This document shows positions 40,031 through 49,737 of a stretch of 64,000 bases of DNA, in pieces. Each line of letters opens with the position of its first letter. The first letter of the stretch is position 1. The translations under genes and the position numbers were made by a program. Source of the stretch: Streptomycetaceae bacterium (GTDB lineage Bacteria; Actinomycetota; Actinomycetes; Nanopelagicales; Nanopelagicaceae). Location of the stretch: NCBI GenBank assembly GCA_027488575.1, contig JAIYBJ010000039.1, positions 54,410 through 118,409 of the forward strand, written 5' to 3'. The notes under the pieces are model-generated. The model was given only the letters and a program-made list of their open reading frames with translations, did not search any database and was not told where the DNA came from.

Positions 40031-41140
40031 TTATTGCCCCAAGACTCTTGATAGCAATGGCACAGAGCTTTCAATCTCACTTGATCCACCATGATGTCCG
40101 ACCATTGCACCTTCTAGCGCCGTACGTTCTGGGTCAATCAAAATAACTCCATCACGAGCAACTGCAATGACATCGCCCATGCGATCTAATGCGTTTTCAA
40201 CTAGCGATGGACCAAAGAGTTTGTTCTGCGTAACTTCTTCGCGAGTAAACACATCTGCTCGTTCCCCCAGAAATTCTCTCCACTTGTCTGCAAACTCCGA
40301 ACGCGCACTCGGTGAATCTGCTGACTGGGATAAGTAAAGATGGCGAGCACGTGGTTCGCCAGCAATAGTTTCGATGCCTGATAGCAAATCATTATCTTCA
40401 CCTAGAACTATCTTTTCTTCGACGTTAACCATGCCGTGATCAGCAGTTAAAAAGATGCGAGTACCACGGGGCAACTGAGTGACAAGTGCTTTAGCTACTT
40501 GATCAACGTAAGCAAGCGCTGCGCACCATTTGTCAGAACCAACACCATCGCTATGTCCAGCCACGTCAAGATCATTGATATAGACATAAGCAAAAGATGG
40601 TTCGCTGGAAAGCGCTGATTTGGTTTCGGCGATCATGTCTGGCAAAACATTTGCACCACGATACGTTGCACCGCGAAACACCGCTTGAGTAAATCCAGTA
40701 TTTTCATAACGCTTGGCAGCAACGTGGGATACAGAAATGTTTTCTTCGGCTGCACGTTCAAAGAGGGTTGGAACGCTCTGCCACACATGTGGATCGACTC
40801 GTTCGTCCCACTTAAGCGAGTTAAGTACCCGTCCCCCACTACGTGGAACACGAACTGTGTATCCGAGCATTGCATGCGTGCCCGGTAACTCTCCGGTCAT
40901 TAACGTTGCGAGAGATGTTGCAGTCGTTGAAGGAAAAGAAGTTGCAACAATGCCGTGGTTTGTAAATGAGTGCAGAGTTGGAATCAAATCTTTGTATCTT
41001 TCAATGACATCAGCGCCAAGCCCATCGACTAGAAACAAAACTTCCTTGCCGTGTGGTGATTGTCCAAGTGAAAGTAAATCTGTGGCACTAGTTAACCCAA
41101 GACCCGCAAATATTGAGGGTGTGATGTGGGCTAAATGCAT
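40031..41140 (-). CDS. Alkaline phosphatase superfamily phosphodiesterase/nucleotide pyrophosphatase
   Basis: EVLFLVDGLGADVIERYKDLIPTLHSFTNHGIVATSFPSTTATSLATLMTGELPGTHAMLGY; TADHGMVNV; HHGGSS. Confidence 0.88.
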   Translation of the reverse strand: MHLAHITPSIFAGLGLTSATDLLSLGQSPHGKEVLFLVDGLGADVIERYKDLIPTLHSFTNHGIVATSFPSTTATSLATLMTGELPGTHAMLGYTVRVPRSGGRVLNSLKWDERVDPHVWQSVPTLFERAAEENISVSHVAAKRYENTGFTQAVFRGATYRGANVLPDMIAETKSALSSEPSFAYVYINDLDVAGHSDGVGSDKWCAALAYVDQVAKALVTQLPRGTRIFLTADHGMVNVEEKIVLGEDNDLLSGIETIAGEPRARHLYLSQSADSPSARSEFADKWREFLGERADVFTREEVTQNKLFGPSLVENALDRMGDVIAVARDGVILIDPERTALEGAMVGHHGGSSEIESSVPLLSRVLGQ

Positions 41141-41191
41141 GCTCGTATCTTGCCATGAAGCATGAGCGCATTGGGGGGTATCCTTTCGCTC

Positions 41192-42109
41192 ATGAATTCA
41201 GATCTCAGCGATGTATTGAAATACTCAGATGAAGTAGCTGCTGCCATTGCATCTGGTTCTCCCATCGTTGCTCTTGAGTCAACAATCATCAGTCATGGTT
41301 TGCCTCGGCCAACAAATCTCGAAGTTGCCCGTGAAGTCGAAGCAATCGTTCGTGCGCATGGTGCGACACCGGCAACAATTGCTGTAATCGATGGCAGCGT
41401 TCATATTGGTTTAAGTGACGAAGAACTAGTCACGATTGCAACTCGCGATAACATCCTTAAGGCATCAAGCCGGGACCTCGCTATTGCTGTCGCCTTCGGA
41501 AAAAGCGCTGCAACAACTGTTGCTGCAACAGCGCACCTTGCAGTCATGGCTGGAATAAAAGTATTTGCAACAGGTGGGTTGGGCGGAGTTCATCGAGGTG
41601 CACAAGAGTCATTTGATGAATCTGCAGACCTCACTGCGCTATCGGCACTAGATATCACTGTTGTGTGCGCAGGAGTTAAATCAATTCTGGATGTCGGTGC
41701 CACTCTTGAACGCCTGGAAACTCTGGCCATTGGTGTTATCGGATACAAAACAAAGAACTTCCCAGGATTTTATTTAACTGACTCTGGTTTTGAAATTGAG
41801 TATCAAGCAGATACGGCAGATCAGATCGCATCTGCCATCATGGCTCGCGCGTCGATGAAGACCAACTCGTCAGCACTGATTGTTGCTAATCCAGTCAAGA
41901 ATCAGATGGACAAAAAATTGCATGATTCAATTCTGGCCAGCGGATTAGCAAATGCTGAAAAAGAAGGAATAACAGGAAAGGCTGTTACGCCCTTCTTGCT
42001 CGAGCACTTTCATACTGCTAGTGATGGTGATTCACTTCGGGTTAATATCGAAATCATTAAATCAAATAGTGCACTTGCAGCAGATATCGCTGTGGCTTTA
42101 GCTAAATAA
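41192..42109 (+). CDS. psuG: Pseudouridine-5'-phosphate glycosidase
   Basis: PIVALESTIISHGLPRPTNLEVAREVEAIVRAHGATPATIAVIDG; FATGGLGGVHRGA; likely start ATG 41192. Confidence 0.93.
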   Translation: MNSDLSDVLKYSDEVAAAIASGSPIVALESTIISHGLPRPTNLEVAREVEAIVRAHGATPATIAVIDGSVHIGLSDEELVTIATRDNILKASSRDLAIAVAFGKSAATTVAATAHLAVMAGIKVFATGGLGGVHRGAQESFDESADLTALSALDITVVCAGVKSILDVGATLERLETLAIGVIGYKTKNFPGFYLTDSGFEIEYQADTADQIASAIMARASMKTNSSALIVANPVKNQMDKKLHDSILASGLANAEKEGITGKAVTPFLLEHFHTASDGDSLRVNIEIIKSNSALAADIAVALAK

Positions 42110-43003
42110 ATGCCAAAGGTTTTATGCATCGGCGATGTCATGCTCGATGTAGTCGTGGCTCTTCAGGCACCAATTAATTACGGCGAAGATACGCCTTCAA
42201 AAATTACAACCCATAGCGGCGGTGCAGCAGGAAATGTTGCATCATGGATAGCCCACACTGGCACAGAAGCCAGCATTGTTGCCCGAGTTGGAAATGATTC
42301 TGCCGGCGCTGCAATTACCTCAGAGTTTGAAGATTTGGGCGTTGATCATTCCTCGCTTAAGAAAACAAGTGATGCCACAGGTGTCGTTGTTGTCTTAGTT
42401 GATAAGAATGCAGAGCGCACAATGTTTCCTGAAACCGGCGCTAATTCAGGATTGGTTCTTGCAGATATGCCACCCCTTGTTGGATTCGATGCTGCATACG
42501 TCTCTGGTTATGCATTACTCAACCCACGTTCGCGCGCCGGAGTACTAGAGATGATTGCAGCCATTAAATCCGCAGGGCTTCCGCTTTTTTATGACACCGT
42601 CACAGTAGGTGCCATGAAGGAAGTAGATCGTGAGCTGATTTATTCGTGGTTGCCCTTGATGGATTATGTGTTACCGAATGAAGAAGAAGCGTTCTATTTA
42701 GCTGATTCAGCAGATATTGATGATGCACTAAGAAAGCTATTAGAACTTTGCCCCGCAGTTATTGTTAAACGCGGGTCTGCAGGAGCAGTCGCACAAGTGC
42801 GTGGTGGTGCACGAATTGATATTGACGCAGTAAAAATCACCGTGGCAGATACAACAGGTGCCGGCGATAGCTTTGCCGCGGGATTTATCGCAACAAAAAT
42901 ATCTGGTGGCGATTTATCTACCTCAGTGACGGCCGGAGTAACTCTTGCAGCGAAATGTGTTGCAAATATCGGGGCACGCCCGCAAGGCGGTCACGCACTT
43001 TAG
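42110..43003 (+). CDS. PfkB-family carbohydrate kinase, possible pseudouridine kinase
   Basis: THSGGAAGNVASWIAHTGTEASIVARVGNDSAG; DTTGAGDSFAAGFIA; immediately downstream of psuG. Confidence 0.85.
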   Translation: MPKVLCIGDVMLDVVVALQAPINYGEDTPSKITTHSGGAAGNVASWIAHTGTEASIVARVGNDSAGAAITSEFEDLGVDHSSLKKTSDATGVVVVLVDKNAERTMFPETGANSGLVLADMPPLVGFDAAYVSGYALLNPRSRAGVLEMIAAIKSAGLPLFYDTVTVGAMKEVDRELIYSWLPLMDYVLPNEEEAFYLADSADIDDALRKLLELCPAVIVKRGSAGAVAQVRGGARIDIDAVKITVADTTGAGDSFAAGFIATKISGGDLSTSVTAGVTLAAKCVANIGARPQGGHAL

Positions 43004-43029
43004 GCGTTGTACTTGGCACAATCGCCCCC

Positions 43030-44547
43030 ATGGCAACGAAGACTCCACCTAAAGGCAAGAAACCTGCTGGTCCAAAACCAGGTGAATACCCAGGCAAGAT
43101 TGTTGATATTGATGTTTCATCTGAAATGTCTGAATCATTTCTGGAGTATGCGTACTCTGTTATTTATTCTCGCGCGTTGCCAGATGCACGTGATGGTTTA
43201 AAACCTGTACACCGCCGCATCTTGCACCAGATGGCAGAGATGGGATTACGTCCTGAAAAAGGTCACGTAAAGAGCGCACGTGTTGTCGGTGAAGTAATGG
43301 GTAAGTTGCACCCACATGGTGATGGTGCAATTTATGACGCACTTGTTCGTATGGCTCAATCATTTTCAATGCGCTTGCCACTGATCGATGGCCACGGAAA
43401 CTTTGGTTCACTCGATGCTGGTCCTGCAGCGATGCGTTATACCGAAGCACGTTTGGCACAAGCAGCTCTTACGATGGTTGCAGAAACAGATGAAGACACT
43501 GTTGATTTCGGTGCTAACTACGACGGACAAATTTTTGAACCACAGGTATTGCCTGCTGCATATCCAAACTTGCTTGTAAATGGTGGTTCTGGAATTGCAG
43601 TTGGTATGGCTACAAATATGGCACCGCATAACTTGGGCGAAGTCATTGCTGCAACTAAGCACCTTATTGAAAATCCGAAAGCCACAGTAAATGCGCTAAT
43701 GAAATTTATTCCTGGCCCAGACTTTCCAACAGGTGGCGAGCTCGTTGGCCTTGAAGGTGTGCGCGAAGCGTATTCAACTGGCAAGGGATCATTTAAAGTC
43801 CGTGCAACTGTTGAGATTTCAAAAGTTACAACTCGCAAAATGGGCATCACCATTAAAGAGCTGCCATTCACAATTGGTCCAGAAAAAGTTGTCGAGCGCA
43901 TTGCTGATCTTGCAAAGGCTAAGAAGATTCAAGGTATCTCAGACATCATCGATTTAACTGATGGACAAACAGGCACCAATGTTGTTATTGAACTAAAGAA
44001 TGGTTTCGAACCAGAGGCGGTTCTAGAGCAGCTCTATAAGTTAACTCCTATGGAAGATGCCTTTGCTATCAATGCCGTGGCACTCGTTAAGGGACGCCCA
44101 CAAACTCTAGGTCTGAAAGAACTACTGCAGGTCTTTATCGATCACCGCATCGAAGTAGTTCGTCGCCGCTCTGAGTTTAGAAAAGCCAAAGCTACTTCCC
44201 GTCTGACACTTGTTGATGGATTACTTAAGGCGATTATCGATATCGATAAGGTCATCAAGATTATTCGTGCCTCAGATGATGCAACGGTTGCCAAAGATGC
44301 GTTGATTAAGGGCTTCAAACTCAACGATGAACAAGCGACATACATTCTTGATATGCCACTTCGCCGCCTGACCAAGATGAGCAAGATTGAACTTGAGACA
44401 GAACAAAAAGAACTCAAATCAACAATTGCCGCCCTCAATACATTACTTAAATCAGAGGATGCTATTAAGAAGCAGGTCTCCACAGAGTTAGACGCCGTAG
44501 CAAAAGCATTTGCTACCCCACGTCGCACTCGTATTGGCGCTGCCTAA
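43030..44547 (+). CDS. parC: Type IIA topoisomerase subunit A (ParC/GyrA-like), short form lacking the C-terminal beta-pinwheel
   Basis: Likely ATG 43030; YSVIYSRALPDARDGLKPVHRRILHQM; catalytic Tyr context GPAAMRYTEARL; ends after the coiled-coil region at DAVAKAFATPRRTRIGAA (505 aa). Confidence 0.9.
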   Translation: MATKTPPKGKKPAGPKPGEYPGKIVDIDVSSEMSESFLEYAYSVIYSRALPDARDGLKPVHRRILHQMAEMGLRPEKGHVKSARVVGEVMGKLHPHGDGAIYDALVRMAQSFSMRLPLIDGHGNFGSLDAGPAAMRYTEARLAQAALTMVAETDEDTVDFGANYDGQIFEPQVLPAAYPNLLVNGGSGIAVGMATNMAPHNLGEVIAATKHLIENPKATVNALMKFIPGPDFPTGGELVGLEGVREAYSTGKGSFKVRATVEISKVTTRKMGITIKELPFTIGPEKVVERIADLAKAKKIQGISDIIDLTDGQTGTNVVIELKNGFEPEAVLEQLYKLTPMEDAFAINAVALVKGRPQTLGLKELLQVFIDHRIEVVRRRSEFRKAKATSRLTLVDGLLKAIIDIDKVIKIIRASDDATVAKDALIKGFKLNDEQATYILDMPLRRLTKMSKIELETEQKELKSTIAALNTLLKSEDAIKKQVSTELDAVAKAFATPRRTRIGAA

Positions 44548-44593
44548 TTTCTTAGTTTCGCAACCAAGCACCACGTGTGGGAGGATTCCTTAA

Positions 44594-46192
44594 ATGATCT
44601 CCACGCAAAGTCTCGAGTTACGCGCTGGAGCACGTCTATTAGTCAGTAACGTCACTGTTCGAATTAATCACGGTGATCGCATCGGTTTCGTCGGAAGAAA
44701 CGGTGCTGGCAAATCCACTCTCGCAAAAGTATTAGCTGGCGAAACTATGCCTGCAGGCGGCGCTGTAAATCGCACAGGAAAAATTGGTTATCTCCCCCAG
44801 GATCCACGCACTGGTGAAGATCAGGGCACTGTTATTGATCGTATTTTGTCGGTCCGCGAATTAGATGCAATCGCAAAGCGCATGAGATCTGTAGAAGAAG
44901 AGATGTCTACAACTCAAGGTGAAGAACTCGAAAAAGCGATGGAGCGATACGGTCGCGTAGAAGCAGAATTCAGTGCAGCAGGTGGTTACGCAGCAACTGC
45001 TGAAGCTGAAGCAATTGCATCATCTCTCGGTGTTCCTGAAAACTTATTTGATCAAGAGTTGGCCGCACTCTCTGGTGGTCAACGTCGCCGCATTGAATTA
45101 GCGCGCATCTTATTTAGTGGCGCAGAAACACTTTTGCTCGATGAGCCCACTAACCACTTAGATGCTGATTCGATCATGTGGTTACGTGATTATCTGACCA
45201 AGTATTCAGGCGGACTTGTAATCATCTCCCACGATGTAAACCTGATCGAAACAGTCGTCAACAAGGTTTTCTACATCGACGCTAACCGCAACGTCATTGA
45301 CGTCTACAACCTTGGCTGGAAGCAATACTTATTGCAGCGCGAACAAGATGAACACCGCCGCAAGAAAGAGCGCGCTAATGCTGAAAAGCGTGCAGAGATC
45401 TTGCAAAAGCAGGGCGAGAAAATGCGCGCTAAGGCAAGCAAAGCAACCGCAGCACAAGGCATGCTCCGTCGCGCAGAAAAACTTCGCTCATCCCTTGAAG
45501 ATGTGCGTGTCTCAGATAAAGTCGCAAAGCTTCGCTTTCCAACTCCGTCTCCTTGCGGCAAGACTCCAATTTCTGCACACGACTTATCTAAGTCATATGG
45601 TTCACTCGAAATCTTTACTGACGTAGGAGTTGTTATCGATAAAGGCTCTCGCGTTGTAATCCTTGGACTAAACGGCGCGGGCAAAACAACGCTGCTGCGC
45701 ATCTTGGCCGGCGAACTCGAATCAGATACTGGCGAAGTTATTGCAGGTCACGGATTAAAAATTGGTTACTACGCGCAGGAACACGAATCATTAGATTTTG
45801 AACGCACAATCTTGGAAAACATGATGTCAGCAACTCCAGATATCCGTGAGCCCGAAGCACGTAACGTTCTCGGTTCGTTTCTATTTATCGGCGATGACGT
45901 ACACAAACCTGTAAAAGTTTTATCTGGTGGCGAGAGAACTCGTTTAGCTCTTGCTGTACTTGTTGTTGGAGCAGCAAATGTATTGCTACTCGATGAACCA
46001 ACGAATAACCTTGATCCAGCATCTCGCGATGAAATCCTTGCCGCTCTCTCTGAATACCAGGGATCAGTAATCCTTGTCTCTCACGATGAAGGCGCCGTAC
46101 AGGCTCTTAAGCCTGAAAGAGTTATCTTGTTACCCGATGGTGATGAAGATTTATGGAAAGACGAGTACTTCGATTTGGTGAGTATCGATTAA
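44594..46192 (+). CDS. ABC-F family ATP-binding protein
   Basis: Two NBDs: GRNGAGKSTLAKVLAG / LSGGQRRRIELARILFSGAETLLLDEPTNHLD and GLNGAGKTTLLRILAG / LSGGERTRLALAVLVVGAANVLLLDEPTNNLD. Confidence 0.94.
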   Translation: MISTQSLELRAGARLLVSNVTVRINHGDRIGFVGRNGAGKSTLAKVLAGETMPAGGAVNRTGKIGYLPQDPRTGEDQGTVIDRILSVRELDAIAKRMRSVEEEMSTTQGEELEKAMERYGRVEAEFSAAGGYAATAEAEAIASSLGVPENLFDQELAALSGGQRRRIELARILFSGAETLLLDEPTNHLDADSIMWLRDYLTKYSGGLVIISHDVNLIETVVNKVFYIDANRNVIDVYNLGWKQYLLQREQDEHRRKKERANAEKRAEILQKQGEKMRAKASKATAAQGMLRRAEKLRSSLEDVRVSDKVAKLRFPTPSPCGKTPISAHDLSKSYGSLEIFTDVGVVIDKGSRVVILGLNGAGKTTLLRILAGELESDTGEVIAGHGLKIGYYAQEHESLDFERTILENMMSATPDIREPEARNVLGSFLFIGDDVHKPVKVLSGGERTRLALAVLVVGAANVLLLDEPTNNLDPASRDEILAALSEYQGSVILVSHDEGAVQALKPERVILLPDGDEDLWKDEYFDLVSID

Positions 46193-46201
46193 TATTTCTT
46201 C

Positions 46202-47215
46202 ATGAAAATTCGATCCATCGCCCTATCAACTGTTGCCATTCTTCTGCTTTCAGTTTTTGTGCAGCCCGCACATGCCGCAAAAACACCGAAACCAATTATG
46301 AACCTTCAAGATGCAGTGAATAGACCTGCCGATGTTTCTTATTGGGCGTGGAAAAAAAGTAGCGATCAGGTTCTCTCTAGTACAGAAAAAGCTCCTGCTT
46401 TTGAATTAATTGTTGGTCCAAATACAAAATTGTCGAATCCAAATCCGAGGGTAGCTTTTGATGCCGTAAAGCGCCTGTATCCAACTTTCCGCCATCCAAA
46501 CAAAATTTATGCAATTTACTATGGGCACAAAGATATTGATTGGGCTCAGAAGAAATACAAAGAAATTTATCCATCAGCTGCTGGGCAAGAAGCAAAAAAT
46601 GGTTGTCAGCAAATTGATTTCTGTTGGGGTGCTAGCGGAACCATCAATAACGCAGGCGATGGCGTCCTCTTGGCCGCAGTAATGACGAGCAAACCAACTC
46701 GCAATCACACTTCTGGAACTTTAGAAGCACACGAATACACCCACGTTGTTCAAATTGGTAGCTTTTTCGGAACACCTAATCAAGGTCAAGCCATGTGTTG
46801 CATCAAAGCTTTTACGCCGTGGTGGTTCGCTGAAGGTGGAGCAGAGTTTTCGCAAATAGCTGCAATTTATGCAAAATCTTTTCCTAAATACTCTGCCGAT
46901 AGAAAATACTGGGCAAAGGAGTTGTTGGAAAATAGAAAGAAGAACTATACAGAAAAATGGATTGCTAACTTCATTAAGCCACCAGATACGAAGATTTGGA
47001 TGGACTCAGAAACACAATGGCATCTTTATGATCTAGGGATGCTCGTTTCTGAAATCTTCACAGCCATAAAGGGCCCAGGGATTAATATCCAGATTTATGA
47101 AGATATCTCAGACGGAATGACGTTTGAGCAATCCTTTGAAAAGCATTTTGGACAATCGTGGGACTCTGCTGTTCCGCTGATTGCTAAATCAATTTCTCAG
47201 TTGGTAAAGAAGTAG
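46202..47215 (+). CDS. Secreted putative zinc metallopeptidase (HEXXH, gluzincin-like)
   Basis: Signal peptide MKIRSIALSTVAILLLSVFVQPAHAA; EAHEYTHVVQIG followed by PWWFAEGGAEFSQ. Confidence 0.7.
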   Translation: MKIRSIALSTVAILLLSVFVQPAHAAKTPKPIMNLQDAVNRPADVSYWAWKKSSDQVLSSTEKAPAFELIVGPNTKLSNPNPRVAFDAVKRLYPTFRHPNKIYAIYYGHKDIDWAQKKYKEIYPSAAGQEAKNGCQQIDFCWGASGTINNAGDGVLLAAVMTSKPTRNHTSGTLEAHEYTHVVQIGSFFGTPNQGQAMCCIKAFTPWWFAEGGAEFSQIAAIYAKSFPKYSADRKYWAKELLENRKKNYTEKWIANFIKPPDTKIWMDSETQWHLYDLGMLVSEIFTAIKGPGINIQIYEDISDGMTFEQSFEKHFGQSWDSAVPLIAKSISQLVKK

Positions 47216-47226
47216 ATTTCTAAAAC

Positions 47227-49308
47227 TTAAGCGTCGATTCTGTCGCGATCGATTTCAGCTGTAGAAATAAACTCTTTACGTGGTGCAACATCGTTACCCA
47301 TCAACAGTTCAAACATTGATTCTGCAGCTGCTGCGTCCTTAATTGTGATGCGACGAAGTGTGCGTGCATCTGGATCCATTGTGGTTTCACGTAATTGATC
47401 CGCATCCATCTCGCCAAGACCTTTGTAGCGCTGGATTGGTTCTTTCCACTTCTTGCCAGCCTTCTTTAAATCTGCGGTGACTTTACGCATCTCATCATCT
47501 GAGTATGTGTATATGTATTCACCCTTCTTACCGCCGCCGCCCATTGTTTCGATGCGGTGTAGCGGTGGAATCGCTGCGAAGACGCGACCATCATCGATCA
47601 TCGGCTTCATGTAGCGATACAAGAGTGTCAGTAGCAAACAACGAATATGTGCACCGTCAACGTCAGCATCTGACATCAAAATAATGCGACCATAACGAGC
47701 ATCATCTAATTCAAATGACTTTCCAGAACCCGCACCGATTACTTGAATTATGGATGCGCATTCGGAGTTATCGAGCATCTGAGACAGCGATGCTTTTTGT
47801 ACGTTCAGAATCTTTCCGCGAATCGGCAAGATTGCCTGGAACTCAGAGTTTCGGGCGGCCTTAGTTGTACCAAGGGCTGATTCACCTTCGACGATAAATA
47901 ACTCTGTGCGGTTGACATCTTCTGAGCGACAATCAGAGAGCTTCGTTGGAAGAGAAGATGATTCAAGCGCGTTCTTGCGACGCTGCAAATCTTTGTGTGC
48001 GCGAGCAGAAATTCGTGTGCGTGATGCGCCAGCAACTTTTTCTAAGATTAAGCGCCCATTGGCTTTGTCGATGCGACGAGTTGTATTGAAGAACTCTTTC
48101 ATCTTCTCAGCAACTACTGCAGAAACAATTCGTGTGGCGGCCGCGGTTCCGAGCACTTCCTTTGTCTGGCCTTCAAATTGTGGTTCTGACATACGAACTG
48201 TGATGACAGCAGTTAAACCTTCGAGGATGTCATCTTTGATTACATCTGCTTCGTTGTTCTTTAACGTCTTTGTTGATCGCAGCGCTTCGTTAAATGCCTT
48301 TGTGATTGCGCGTTCAAATCCCAGTACGTGTGTTCCGCCCTTTGGCGTTGCAATGATGTTTACGAATGAGCGTTGCGTGTTATCAAAACCATTGCCCCAC
48401 TTCATGGCGATATCGACTTCCATATCGCGTTCTACTTCGGTGGAAACCATATGTCCTTTGTCATCTAAGACTGGAACAGTTTCTTGATAGTGACCAGTAC
48501 CGTAGATTCGAATGACATCACCGATTGGTTGATCTGGTTGCAAGAATTCACAGTATTCCGAAATTCCGCCCTTGTGATAAAAAGATTCTGTGGTTTTGGT
48601 TTTTCCACGATTATCATTAACTGTAAGCGTGAGCCCCGGAACCAAGAACGATGTTTGGCGCGCACGAGCGTAGATATCTTCAAGATCTAGTTCAGCTTCC
48701 TTTAAGAAAATCTGCCTATCACTCCACCACTTAATGCGTGTGCCTGTGACTTTGCTAGAAATTTTGCCGATAACACGAAGTCCAGACTTTGGTGTGAACG
48801 CTGCTTTTGGTCCATCACCATCAAAAACTCCTGCAACACCGCGTTGAAAGGACATCCAATAAATCTTGCCATCGCGATCTACTTCGGCATCCAAACGAAC
48901 AGCGAGTGCGTTAACAACAGAAGCACCTACACCGTGCAGACCACCGGAGGCCGCATAAGATCCGCCACCAAATTTTCCACCAGCATGTAATTTTGTAAGA
49001 ACAACTTCAACGCCAGTAAGTCCAGTCTTTGATTCCTTATCAACTGGAATACCGCGACCATCATCGTGTACTTCTACAGAACCATCTGATTCGAGATTAA
49101 TTTCAATTTTTTTACAGTGACCTGCGAGTGCTTCATCAACTGAGTTATCAATGATTTCCCATAAGCAGTGCATCAAGCCGCGAGAATCGGTTGAACCGAT
49201 GTACATGCCGGGGCGTTTGCGAACTGCGTCTAGTCCTTCAAGGACTGCTAAATCTTTTGCGGTATAGCTCTCCTGCGAGATGTTCGCATCTTCTTTCTTG
49301 GAGGCCAC
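47227..49308 (-). CDS. parE: Type IIA topoisomerase subunit B (ParE/GyrB-like)
   Basis: GLDAVRKRPGMYIGSTDSRGLMHCLWEIIDNSVDEALAGHC; GVGASVVNALA; FIVEGESALG; PIRGKILNVQKA. Confidence 0.93.
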   Translation of the reverse strand: MASKKEDANISQESYTAKDLAVLEGLDAVRKRPGMYIGSTDSRGLMHCLWEIIDNSVDEALAGHCKKIEINLESDGSVEVHDDGRGIPVDKESKTGLTGVEVVLTKLHAGGKFGGGSYAASGGLHGVGASVVNALAVRLDAEVDRDGKIYWMSFQRGVAGVFDGDGPKAAFTPKSGLRVIGKISSKVTGTRIKWWSDRQIFLKEAELDLEDIYARARQTSFLVPGLTLTVNDNRGKTKTTESFYHKGGISEYCEFLQPDQPIGDVIRIYGTGHYQETVPVLDDKGHMVSTEVERDMEVDIAMKWGNGFDNTQRSFVNIIATPKGGTHVLGFERAITKAFNEALRSTKTLKNNEADVIKDDILEGLTAVITVRMSEPQFEGQTKEVLGTAAATRIVSAVVAEKMKEFFNTTRRIDKANGRLILEKVAGASRTRISARAHKDLQRRKNALESSSLPTKLSDCRSEDVNRTELFIVEGESALGTTKAARNSEFQAILPIRGKILNVQKASLSQMLDNSECASIIQVIGAGSGKSFELDDARYGRIILMSDADVDGAHIRCLLLTLLYRYMKPMIDDGRVFAAIPPLHRIETMGGGGKKGEYIYTYSDDEMRKVTADLKKAGKKWKEPIQRYKGLGEMDADQLRETTMDPDARTLRRITIKDAAAAESMFELLMGNDVAPRKEFISTAEIDRDRIDA

Positions 49309-49518
49309 GGTGGCAAAGGTTATCTTTCAATGGACCCAAACCTGTGTGTAACTCGCCGCTTTGGTCTCATAATGTGAATATCAATGAAAATCGCCCTTAT
49401 TCACACACAAATTTAAAGAAAAAGAGCAATATTAACGAGCGGGGAATATCTAGACATGGTTTGATGTTCCATAGAAAGAGCACCACCCACCACTTCCCGA
49501 TTGAGAACGGAGAGAGAT

Positions 49519-49737
49519 ATGTCAGAACAAATGATTCTAGAAGCTGTACCTCTTAACGCCCTTGACCGATGCGATCGTTGCGGAGCACAGGCTTATGTAC
49601 GCGCCGTGCTTCTCTCTGGCGGAGAGCTCTTGTTCTGCGGACACCATGGCAAGGAATATGCCGAAAAGATTCGTCCGCTTGCTGCAAAGATTCAAGACGA
49701 GACTTCTAAACTCGTTGAATCACCTGCTGCTAACTAA
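49519..49737 (+). CDS. DUF7455-like small zinc-ribbon-like protein
   Basis: 72 aa from ATG 49519: MSEQMILEAVPLNALDRCDRCGAQAYVRAVLLSGGELLFCGHHGKEYAEKIRPLA; located between parE and sigA. Confidence 0.75.
   Translation: MSEQMILEAVPLNALDRCDRCGAQAYVRAVLLSGGELLFCGHHGKEYAEKIRPLAAKIQDETSKLVESPAAN

Noticed and set aside
45304-45702. 132-aa minus-strand ORF in the ABC-F gene, and similarly 43518-43901 and 44142-44528 in parC
   Set aside because: Antisense to conserved coding sequence; composition typical of reverse-frame translation.
47906-48487. 193-aa plus-strand ORF antisense to parE
   Set aside because: Shadow ORF opposite a strongly conserved gene; Ser/Arg/Val-rich composition with no recognisable domain.
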